Of a stretch of 64,000 nucleotides of DNA, positions 52,707 through 60,189 are shown piece by piece (position 1 is the stretch's first letter; the number at the start of each line of letters is the position of its first letter). Source of the DNA: an uncultured Lachnospiraceae bacterium (GTDB lineage Bacteria; Bacillota; Clostridia; Lachnospirales; Lachnospiraceae); NCBI GenBank assembly GCA_947172645.1, contig CAMWBY010000009.1, positions 95,485 to 159,484 of the forward strand, read 5' to 3'. The position numbers and the translations under genes are program-made. Below the pieces are notes generated by a model that was not told the origin of the DNA, did no database searches, and worked only from the letters and a program-made list of their open reading frames with translations.

Positions 52707-53423
52707 GTGAAATGTTTGGATTTGATGGAGTTTTTATATAATGTGATGGAAGAACTGTCAAAAGCGGGCGTGCCGATTGTGTTTAAAGGGGCAATGGTTC
52801 TTAACCTTGCAATCAGGAACAATAATCCTTCAAAGGTAGAGAGAGCCACCAGAGATATTGATGGGGACTGGGTTGGGGAAAGTCCGACTATGGAGAAAAT
52901 GGGAAGGGCATTGCAAAGTGCAGTGAAAAAAGTTAATTCTTCCTTAGATGTTCAAATCAACAGAGTGTTTGGAGAAAGAAAATCGGCAGGATTTAAAATT
53001 ATCAATGGAAATAAAGAGAAAATTGCAAGTATTGATTTAAGTGTCAGGCAGAATCAGTTTTGTGAGCCGTATATTTCATACGTTAATGGAATAACAATCA
53101 ATGGAGCCAGTTTATCAAAAATGTTGTCAGATAAAATATATGCGATCTCAGGTGAGAATGTATGTAGGAGAATGAAGGATGTGCTTGATATTTATATCAT
53201 CTCTTTTATTACAGAAATAGATACGGATGAATTGTATCAGATATGGAAAGAAACAAGGAGAGAATTAGGGGATTTTGAAGCATATAAAACAAAGTCTGCT
53301 GAATTGAAAGAAGCTTATGATAAAATGAAAGGCATAAAGAATAAGCCAGATTTTTATGAAGTTTATTATAGGGTAAACAACGTGATATGTAAATTTTTCC
53401 ACCAAAATAAAAATTTACAATAG
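52707..53423 (+). CDS. AbiEii-type nucleotidyltransferase toxin
   Basis: A 238-residue nucleotidyltransferase of the AbiEii/MenT group. IVFKGAMVLNLAI corresponds to the G-G/S loop, and RATRDIDGDW supplies the D-x-D metal site; further conserved are SIDLSVRQ and SKMLSDKIYAIS with the following RRMKDVLDIYII (KxxD-type motif). Known members transfer nucleotides to tRNA and halt growth during infection. The start is GTG 52707 or TTG 52716/ATG 52725. It forms a type IV-like toxin-antitoxin pair with the preceding gene. Confidence 0.8.
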   Translation: MKCLDLMEFLYNVMEELSKAGVPIVFKGAMVLNLAIRNNNPSKVERATRDIDGDWVGESPTMEKMGRALQSAVKKVNSSLDVQINRVFGERKSAGFKIINGNKEKIASIDLSVRQNQFCEPYISYVNGITINGASLSKMLSDKIYAISGENVCRRMKDVLDIYIISFITEIDTDELYQIWKETRRELGDFEAYKTKSAELKEAYDKMKGIKNKPDFYEVYYRVNNVICKFFHQNKNLQ

Positions 53424-53503
53424 AAGAATTTGAAATAGTATTTATTGATTTGTAAGCCGGAGAGAAATCTTTGGCTTTTGTTTATAAAAAATTCAGGGAA
53501 GTT

Positions 53504-53701
53504 AACTTGACACTAATTCACCGTCAATTTTGCCCTAACTTAGCATTAGCGAACCATACGCCCCACGAAGTTATGCGGGTTTCAGCGATTTTTCCTCAAA
53601 AAAAGTGAAAAAAGTTTGTGATATTAACTTGACATACGCGGGGGTGTGTGGTAAATTACTGCTAAGTTGGGGAAAAACTGGTGATAAATTATTGTCAAGT
53701 T
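53504..53701 (+). repeat. Island repeat R2, 198-bp imperfect palindrome
   Basis: The best complete copy. It begins AACTTGACA (53504-53512) and ends TGTCAAGTT (53693-53701). The outer arms pair imperfectly over about 60 bases: the left arm contains CCTAACTTAGCATTAGC, the right arm GCTAAGTTGGGG. The centre holds CCCCACGAAGTTATG, TTTCAGCGATTTTT, GTTTGTGA and AACTTGACATACGCGGGG, shared with R3 and R4. It lies 80 bp after the AbiE-like toxin. No ORF of note is inside. Confidence 0.8.
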
Positions 53702-54559
53702 GAAATGCCTAAAACAGCCGTTATTATTTTTTCGCGCACTCTGCTGCTTTCCATCCATCGTAGCGAGTTTTGTTCTTATCCTTTCTCTGTCCGGTCAGAC
53801 TTATCCGACACTGCGCAAGATATCCTATAATATTCCCGTGGAAATAAAAAAGCTAGAAAGTGTAAAATGGATCTACATTTTATACTTCCTAACTCTGTAC
53901 AAAATAACAAAATTATTTTAGTCCTATATCAACGAGGACAGTCAACGCTTATAAACATATTTCATCCAAAAGGGTGTCTATGTAATCCTACAAAGCATCC
54001 TTTCATCTCTTTTGCACCTTCGCCTTATTCCCAACACTGTCCGCTACAAAGGCATCTCCGTGCTTTCATAATGATTTAATCATGTATGATGTTCATTTTC
54101 CTTACAGGGCATCTCGATTTGTATCCTTGCAGGGCACGTGTTTGGCTTTGCTTGGGACTCGGCTACTTTTACCATTGAACCCATTCCGAAAAAATCTCTT
54201 TTGCAAGAAATAAATCTGACCAGCATCCACCAAATTTCAAGCACAAAAAGGAGTGAATCATAATAGTAGTAGCCGTACCGCCTAGAATATGAACAAATTT
54301 TTCAAAGAGTAGTTCATACCTTCACCCATTTAGCTTATATACTATATCCATAGCACTGAAGCAGTATGTGTATGACGGATTGGCATATGCAGACCTAAAC
54401 ACCGCACAGCAGCACAACGCGACTTTCTGCTATCTAAAAACAAGCTATCAGTGCTAGTATTCCTGTGGCGCTACCTCTACCCTATCACCAAGTTACAAGC
54501 AAAACTTACTTAAGAACTTCTTTTCAATAAAAATCCTCTTTGTGTAAGTTTGATGCCAT
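53702..54559 (+). other. Stretch without recognisable genes
   Basis: About 860 bp, AT-rich, with many stops in all frames. Short open frames (for example 73 codons at 53700-53921) have no ribosome binding site and no protein-like composition. It may be decayed mobile DNA, but I can recognise nothing specific. Confidence 0.5.
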
Positions 54560-54742
54560 CTATATATTTTCAGCATCTTTCATGCGTTTCTTCCGCTGAA
54601 AGGAATATTGAGCGAACTTTTCTCCTTCTTTAGGCGGCGTAGAAAAGGAATTCCACTCTTCATGCCTTTCTGCTTCTACCTTATTGATATTGAAATTATA
54701 TGTCTTTAATCTACCGATAGGCTTGATTACAGTTGCTTTCAT
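54560..54742 (-). CDS. Small hypothetical protein
   Basis: Sixty residues, MKATVIKPIGRLKTYNFNIN..., highly charged and predicted soluble. On the minus strand GGGAGG lies 5 bp before the ATG at 54742, a strong initiation site, which is the main reason for accepting it. It is 88 bp downstream of the metallopeptidase gene in the same direction and may be the last gene of that unit or an independent one. I do not recognise the family. Confidence 0.55.
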   Translation of the reverse strand: MKATVIKPIGRLKTYNFNINKVEAERHEEWNSFSTPPKEGEKFAQYSFQRKKRMKDAENI

Positions 54743-54830
54743 CGTTTCCTCCCATACACTACCTCTATTTTAATACATTTTAAAGGTTTTTTAATACTAA
54801 GTCAATGCGATTCGTAAAGTTTATGCTATA

Positions 54831-57323
54831 TTAACTATTATATATTTCTTTATTAATATCATCTTTCATTCTTTGAATACATAGCAAAATTTCATCATAA
54901 ATATTTTGATTATCGGGACTGTTTCCCTGTACGGTTTTTCCGGCGAAGAGTTGATATAGCTGGCGTATTTCCTTTAGTAACTCGCGCGACTCCCTACCCA
55001 TAGTCTGCAACTTATCTTCCAACCAGTCATTACACTCTGCCAAATAATCATACAAAAGCGAATCACAATCCGATAACTTGAGATTTTCATCGCTATTCCA
55101 ACCGACTTTATGCCCCAAGGCCATCATGACTTTATCTCTCAGTTCTATTTCTTCTCCGCGAACATCCATTCCCTCCGATATACGGTAAGCCTCGTCAAAT
55201 GCATTTTTATCACACTCTAACAGCCGTACTGCCACCAGATCTGAAAAAACTTCTTTATACACTTTCATTTCTCGTTCAATTTCAGTATTCATAGTGTTGC
55301 AAATGAGCATCTCTGTGGCTTGGGACTCTGCATTATCTAAAAGCTTATTGATTTGGTAAAAGTCTCTTTCTTCTGAGCTATTAAACTTTTGGTATATTTT
55401 AATTAAATTGAGACGATTTATGATTCTACATTGTGAGAGTACATAGCGGCAAGCAGATTTTAATGTTTTTTCTACATCATCTCCATAATAGCCTTTCTCT
55501 TCTATTTTGTCCAGAAATGAAATCATTATGTCTCTGGCGGTTTCCTTAAAACTGTCTATCAGTAGTGACAGTACTTGGTTATTTTCTTTATCTTCCGTAA
55601 AAATAGAACGAATAAGCCTGATTATTACAAACTCTGCCATTTTTTCAGCCCGATCTTTTCGGCATCTCAAATCTCCGCCAATATAGTGCCCCATTTCATG
55701 TGCTAATATAATCATAAAGGATTTTGGCATATATAAAGTTCTCTGAGATATTTTGGCACATACCAGAAAACTTTGAGGACTTTTTTCCAACTTCATCCAG
55801 TGTGTAATCGGAGTGGCTTCCATAGTGGGTATAAGAATACATCGATACTTTCTTCCGCTGTTTCCCAGAAGCCTCGCTACACAGTCTGTAAACCATAAAA
55901 ACAGCATATTAAGCTTAATCGGAATGGAAAACGGTGTCCCACTATATCCGGGAACCATTAAATAAACCTGATCAGTATGAATCGTATGGTATATTACAGA
56001 ATTCACACATTCAAGAAATTCGCACATTGATTGTTTAATAGTAAATAATCCAAGATAATATTTCGTCCTATCTTCGATATTGGCTATTTGATTAAGCGCA
56101 CAGTTTAATTTTTCGTCAAACATTTTAAAAGAAGGATATAGAAGATAAAAAATATCTTCTGATAAGCTGAATCTCTCATATTGGGCCAATACATTAAGTG
56201 TTCTAAGCATGGCTAAGTAATATGAATACAAACTTTCATCCCCGTTATCCAGTGCAGTTTTCAAATATATTTTATATTCTTTTATTTTATTCTGAAACCA
56301 GTTATGTGATACATTAACCGGTGAAAATATTTTCTCATTTTCTGTATTGACTACACTATCTAGTAAATTACTGTTTAAAATATATGAAGTTTCGATATTA
56401 AATAAGCGAGGCTGACACTGCTTTTTATCATTGTCTACCCTTTTGTTGTAACTTTCATTTTGGTGGGTTGCAAAGCCATCTGGAATCAAAAAGGCTAACA
56501 TGGTTTTAACATCAGTATCTGGCAGAGACAATATCATATTTTCATGCCCTGAAATATAGGAACAAGTAGCCTGCTGATAATTTTTTATAGTATAAGTGGC
56601 ATTAACTTCGTCCAGAATTTTTTTCTCAATAGTGGCAATCTGGGGTTCACCTGATGACACCAATCGAATGTCTAATCGGAACACATGTTCTTCTAAATAG
56701 CATTTTGTTCCTCGCCAGCAATCCAGTATCTTTTTATTTATTTTGCAATCATTGAGGTACTGCTCTGAAACTCCAAGAACAGAATGCTGGTATCTTATCT
56801 CTGACAAAGAATCAATATATTGCAAATGCTTTTCGATTTGGCTTAAACTATTACCGGTTATAAGTAAAACCAAATCTGCATTATCGTAGGTACAGTATGT
56901 AATAACATGACATATTTTATCAGAACCAGATTTCATATCGTCTTCAATTTTACTGCCTAACAACTGATACTGCATAGGATCATCTAACTGAAGAAAAGAT
57001 ATGCCAAAAAAAGGCATTTTCTCTTTTGCATCCCAGAAAGATTTCGATTTTAGTACAGTATCCTTTTCATAGCGAAACAGTCCGATATTTATACTTCCAT
57101 ATTGACCAGTGATATTACCTATTTTTTCACCGGATTTGTACCACAGGCCAGGTATCGGTGCCGATGGATTATCTATGAGCAAAGAGCTATATTGCGCAGA
57201 CTCTACTTCCATAATATCCAAGCCGTCATAATATCCCCAACATGAATAATCGCTACATAATTTCTCATCATACAAATCCATATAATGTTGCTTATACAAA
57301 GTTAATAATCTGGCATCCCACAT
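54831..57323 (-). CDS. Large zinc metallopeptidase, defence-island associated
   Basis: An 830-residue soluble protein with one clear catalytic site: FMIILAHEMGHYIGGD, HEMGH at residues 542-546, and 145 residues later EVFSDLVAVRLLE, where E691 or D695 can be the third zinc ligand. The N-terminal 500 residues are large and without recognisable domains, and could be a sensor or inhibitory part. It is encoded 18 bp after the membrane protein gene on the same strand, so the two act together. The ligand arrangement resembles gluzincins. Nothing like it is known to me as a named phage defence system. Confidence 0.7.
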   Translation of the reverse strand: MWDARLLTLYKQHYMDLYDEKLCSDYSCWGYYDGLDIMEVESAQYSSLLIDNPSAPIPGLWYKSGEKIGNITGQYGSINIGLFRYEKDTVLKSKSFWDAKEKMPFFGISFLQLDDPMQYQLLGSKIEDDMKSGSDKICHVITYCTYDNADLVLLITGNSLSQIEKHLQYIDSLSEIRYQHSVLGVSEQYLNDCKINKKILDCWRGTKCYLEEHVFRLDIRLVSSGEPQIATIEKKILDEVNATYTIKNYQQATCSYISGHENMILSLPDTDVKTMLAFLIPDGFATHQNESYNKRVDNDKKQCQPRLFNIETSYILNSNLLDSVVNTENEKIFSPVNVSHNWFQNKIKEYKIYLKTALDNGDESLYSYYLAMLRTLNVLAQYERFSLSEDIFYLLYPSFKMFDEKLNCALNQIANIEDRTKYYLGLFTIKQSMCEFLECVNSVIYHTIHTDQVYLMVPGYSGTPFSIPIKLNMLFLWFTDCVARLLGNSGRKYRCILIPTMEATPITHWMKLEKSPQSFLVCAKISQRTLYMPKSFMIILAHEMGHYIGGDLRCRKDRAEKMAEFVIIRLIRSIFTEDKENNQVLSLLIDSFKETARDIMISFLDKIEEKGYYGDDVEKTLKSACRYVLSQCRIINRLNLIKIYQKFNSSEERDFYQINKLLDNAESQATEMLICNTMNTEIEREMKVYKEVFSDLVAVRLLECDKNAFDEAYRISEGMDVRGEEIELRDKVMMALGHKVGWNSDENLKLSDCDSLLYDYLAECNDWLEDKLQTMGRESRELLKEIRQLYQLFAGKTVQGNSPDNQNIYDEILLCIQRMKDDINKEIYNS

Positions 57324-57341
57324 TTTTCTTTCCCCCCTTAT

Positions 57342-58586
57342 CTAAAATTCCAACTTATATTCAAATAATTGAGCAATTATCCTGTCGGCTACATCTACTC
57401 TGGTCAACATCATGATATCCAGACATGACTGCAGTATAAGACTATTGAATAAATTTCTATCGTACCCCATAAAATCAATCTTGTATTCCTTAGCGGATTT
57501 CTGTAGGAAACTTATAAATACATCGTTCTGTAATCTTTCCATCGGATTCATCGCACACATTTTTTGATGCATCCCCCATAAGATCGTCCATATAAACATA
57601 TGTTCTGTATAGGACCTTTCCATGTTATAATCCTCAAGATTTTCTATCAAGTTAATGCACAATTGATAAAGGTCACCATCCCGTTCAGAAATTAAGGCAG
57701 CCAAAATGCCTTTGCGAGTATCGACACTTACTTCTGCACTAAAAATATCAAAGGCTATTTGCTTTATTATTTCTTTTTCTGCAACTGATAGCATGATTTT
57801 AAACAAATCATATACTGCCTTTCGACCGAGAAGTCCACTTAAATTGGGACATACCTCCTTTACTAATATTTTTTTTAGACTTTCCACATCTTCAAATCTA
57901 TAATAGTCTATATTTTTAACCATATCCAACAAAAGCCAATGCCGCATTTCTGTCGTATTGGTATAATTAATTAGCAAGTTATTTTGAATCCTCAGGTTTT
58001 TGTTCTTTAGTTCTTTTTCCAGAGCCTCGTTTTTTTCTTTCAACTTTTTGCATATTTCCCCACTCTGTCTACAAATTGTATTTTCAATTGCTTTATGTGA
58101 GATACTTAACATAACTAAATAGAAGAAGCAAAATATATACATAAGTTGAGTCCAGGTTACAACGGTAAACAACACTGGTCTGTTATAAGTTGATGCAAGA
58201 ACAATATATACCAGTTGTCCCCAGAAAGAACCAATTAGGAAGACAGAATCGCTCATCCCTAAACTTGCCACTAAAAAATCGATTAGTCGGATTCCATAAT
58301 TACGGTGCTCGATTTGTCCCAACAAAAATCCCATAGGAATTGAAACAGCACCCCATGTTATAGCTACTACGGGAATTACATTTGAAATATCGTATTCAAC
58401 AACCTGCTCAATCCAACCAAACCAGTAATTGGCAGGACATAAATCTGCTAAAAGGGCAAAGAATTCTAAAAAGAACATTATCTTCAATATGTAAATGATT
58501 TTCTGGATTCCCCCGACATCGAGAATATATTCTTCCCACAAAATCCCTTTTAACCTATTCCATTGATTTAATCTATTACTTTTCAT
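57342..58586 (-). CDS. Membrane protein with coiled-coil and helical C-terminal domain
   Basis: A 414-residue protein with about four hydrophobic segments in the first 165 residues (around 28-46, 68-88, 103-130, 138-160), a charged coiled coil at about 175-195 (EICKKLKEKNEALEKELKNKN) and a helical cytoplasmic domain of about 200 residues. It is the first gene of a two-gene minus-strand unit with the metallopeptidase. By analogy to other two-part defence systems it could be a membrane effector released or controlled by proteolysis. That is inference only; no family recognised. Confidence 0.65.
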   Translation of the reverse strand: MKSNRLNQWNRLKGILWEEYILDVGGIQKIIYILKIMFFLEFFALLADLCPANYWFGWIEQVVEYDISNVIPVVAITWGAVSIPMGFLLGQIEHRNYGIRLIDFLVASLGMSDSVFLIGSFWGQLVYIVLASTYNRPVLFTVVTWTQLMYIFCFFYLVMLSISHKAIENTICRQSGEICKKLKEKNEALEKELKNKNLRIQNNLLINYTNTTEMRHWLLLDMVKNIDYYRFEDVESLKKILVKEVCPNLSGLLGRKAVYDLFKIMLSVAEKEIIKQIAFDIFSAEVSVDTRKGILAALISERDGDLYQLCINLIENLEDYNMERSYTEHMFIWTILWGMHQKMCAMNPMERLQNDVFISFLQKSAKEYKIDFMGYDRNLFNSLILQSCLDIMMLTRVDVADRIIAQLFEYKLEF

Positions 58587-58853
58587 TTTGCTTTCTCCTC
58601 AGTAATACTCACAGACTTGTCGTTGTATTGATTCTTTTCTCGATTTTGAATTAGTACGCGATATAAATCAATCTGTTTTGAGGAAATTCAAAATAACCTT
58701 ATGGCACAAAACTTAAAGCTTTCGCAGAACTTAAAGTAAAAAAGGCTTCCCTAAATGATTGATTACCCTTTGTAGTACTTTATCACAATTTCCCGAAATA
58801 TGGAATATCTTTTTATCTTTGAGTTCCCTATTTTTAGTCGGAAAGTGAAAAGT

Positions 58854-58906
58854 TAAATTCCATTACTCGGAAGTATGCTGATTTTAGTCTTACAGAATAA
58901 ATTCCA
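58854..58906 (+). repeat. Repeated TAAATTCCA motif, internal pair
   Basis: TAAATTCCA at 58854-58862 and 58898-58906, the second extended as AAATTCCACCG. The same nonamer occurs three times at 63743-63918, once with the same CCG extension. This may be a relic of a transposon end with multiple transposase sites (IS21-like). The DNA between 58587 and 59156 contains no convincing gene. Confidence 0.35.
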
Positions 58907-59156
58907 CCGAAAAAAATCAATATTTTGAGTGTAGAAATAAACTTTTTATATAAGACTAATTTAGCATAACAAATATCTTTTCATTCTCTTTCGTGATATT
59001 CCTTATTCTAGTTGACTATCTGCCGCGCACAATGCTCAAATATACCATTAGTATTAGGTTTATTGTCATTAACATTTTCTATCACATTCTTTAATGATAC
59101 AAAAGCGTGGCCATTTTTAACTATATCAACTCTTAATGCTTAACTCAAACAACGCA

Positions 59157-59269
59157 TAATAAGCACTTTATTCGACACAATATACCACAAAACAAAGTGC
59201 TTATTATCCCAAAATCCCCCTCATTTCTACCCCGGCAAACTATTCTCGACACAAATCGCCCCATACCCA
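59157..59269 (-). repeat. att-like segment, copy B (inverted S8 3' end)
   Basis: On the minus strand this reads GTGGGTATGGGGCGATTTGT, then GTCGAGAATAGTTTGCCGGG, stop TAG, and the whole terminator AATAAGCACTTT...AAAGTGCTTATT. It is about 90 percent identical by eye to 37956-38069. It lies 21 kb from copy A and in opposite orientation. Confidence 0.85.
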
Positions 59270-59346
59270 CGAAGTTATGCAGGTTTCAGCGATTTTTATT
59301 CAAAAAAGGTGAGAAAAGTTTGTGACAATAACTTGACACACGCGGG
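59268..59346 (+). repeat. Island repeat R3 (core only)
   Basis: CACGAAGTTATGCAGGTTTC, then AGCGATTTTT, GTTTGTGACAATAACTTG and ACACACGCGGGG, matching the central part of R2 and R4. Instead of the usual outer arms it is flanked by two inverted S8-end copies (B and C), making a palindrome of about 300 bp. Confidence 0.75.
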
Positions 59347-59455
59347 GTATGGGGCGTTGCGTGTCGAAAGTAGTCTGCCAGGGTAGAGATGAGGAGGTCT
59401 TGGGGTCAATGAGTATTTTTCAGGATATTAGCGTTAAACAAAATATTTATTACGC
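59343..59455 (+). repeat. att-like segment, copy C (S8 3' end, diverged)
   Basis: GGGGTATGGGGCG, GTGTCGAAAGTAGTCTGCCA and GGGTAG align with the S8 gene end; the following CAATGAGTATTTTT ... AATATTTATTA aligns with its terminator but the stem is lost. Direct orientation relative to copy A. Confidence 0.75.
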
Positions 59456-59470
59456 TTTGATTAGATATTT

Positions 59471-59525
59471 TTGCTTGAAGAACATCATACTAACTATACA
59501 GAATCATTAAAAGGTGGTATGATGT
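59471..59525 (+). promoter_or_regulatory. Promoter and inverted-repeat operator of the toxin-antitoxin pair
   Basis: TTGCTT (59471-59476) and TATACA (59495-59500) with an 18-bp spacer. A 9-bp inverted repeat, ACATCATAC (59482-59490) and GTATGATGT (59517-59525), covers the -10 and start region, as expected for an autorepressed toxin-antitoxin promoter. Confidence 0.5.
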
Positions 59526-59571
59526 GTGTAAGAAAACAGGAAAAAATAAAGTAGTGGAGGAGGAACAAGTA

Positions 59572-59733
59572 ATGAGCGTATCTGCAAATTTGGAAAGACC
59601 TTGTACAATTTCAGAATCTATTATGCAGTCATGCAAGGAAGTAAAGAATATGCGTGAAGGTAAAACTCCCAAGCGTTCCTTAAATGATTTATTTGCGAAT
59701 ATTGAAAAATGGAGCAAAGAGGAAGAAAGATAA
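59572..59733 (+). CDS. Antitoxin of a RelE-like pair
   Basis: Fifty-three residues from ATG 59572, with GGAGGAGG 8 bp upstream. MSVSANLERPCTISESIMQSCKEVKNMREGKTPKRSLNDLFANIEKW lacks an obvious long DNA-binding domain but has the short, charged helical make-up of antitoxins. Its stop TAA is directly followed by the toxin ATG, so the two are translated as a unit. The DNA-binding role is inferred from the operator-like inverted repeat upstream. Confidence 0.75.
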   Translation: MSVSANLERPCTISESIMQSCKEVKNMREGKTPKRSLNDLFANIEKWSKEEER

Positions 59734-60090
59734 ATGTATACAGTTATACCTACTGAACAGTTTGAAAAAGATGTGAAATATTACATTAAGAAAAAAGGAT
59801 TCACGCATATAGGCGCGGATATTAAAGAGATAACTGATGAATTAGAAAAAGGAAACCTGATAGGGACAGAAATTCCGGGCTTAAGGATTCCGACAGATGG
59901 GCATACTTTCAAAGTCAGATCAGCAAATACAGATACCAAGGCGGGGCAGTCCAACGGGTATCGCATTATTTATTATGCAGTTCGGGATGATGCGGAAGTG
60001 TATCTACTTACGATTTATTATAAAAAGGACGATAACAGGATACCGACAAATCAGGAGATTATAGAATTGGTAGAAACTTATTGCATGTAA
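59734..60090 (+). CDS. RelE/ParE-superfamily toxin
   Basis: A 118-residue protein MYTVIPTEQFEKDVKYYIKKKGFTHIGADIKEITDELEKGN...GTEIPGLRIPTDGHTFKVRSANTDTKAGQSNGYRIIYYAVRDDAEVYLLTIYYKKD. The pattern of two N-terminal helices followed by a beta sheet with GYRIIYYAV and LLTIYYKKD is typical of RelE/HigB-type mRNA interferases, in which KxGx-GYRxxY residues contact RNA. It follows directly after its antitoxin. The pair is the first part of the module that also carries the primase-helicase. Confidence 0.85.
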   Translation: MYTVIPTEQFEKDVKYYIKKKGFTHIGADIKEITDELEKGNLIGTEIPGLRIPTDGHTFKVRSANTDTKAGQSNGYRIIYYAVRDDAEVYLLTIYYKKDDNRIPTNQEIIELVETYCM

Positions 60091-60189
60091 GGTAGAATGG
60101 AGCTGTTTGACACAGTGTTTAAGCTGTGTTAAGCAGTTTTTTATATTAGGCACTTATAAAATAACAGCAGAGCATATGGTGGATAATAA

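Noticed and set aside
53700..53921. 73-codon plus-strand ORF after repeat R2
   Set aside because: No ribosome binding site, begins inside the repeat end, and the composition is not protein-like.
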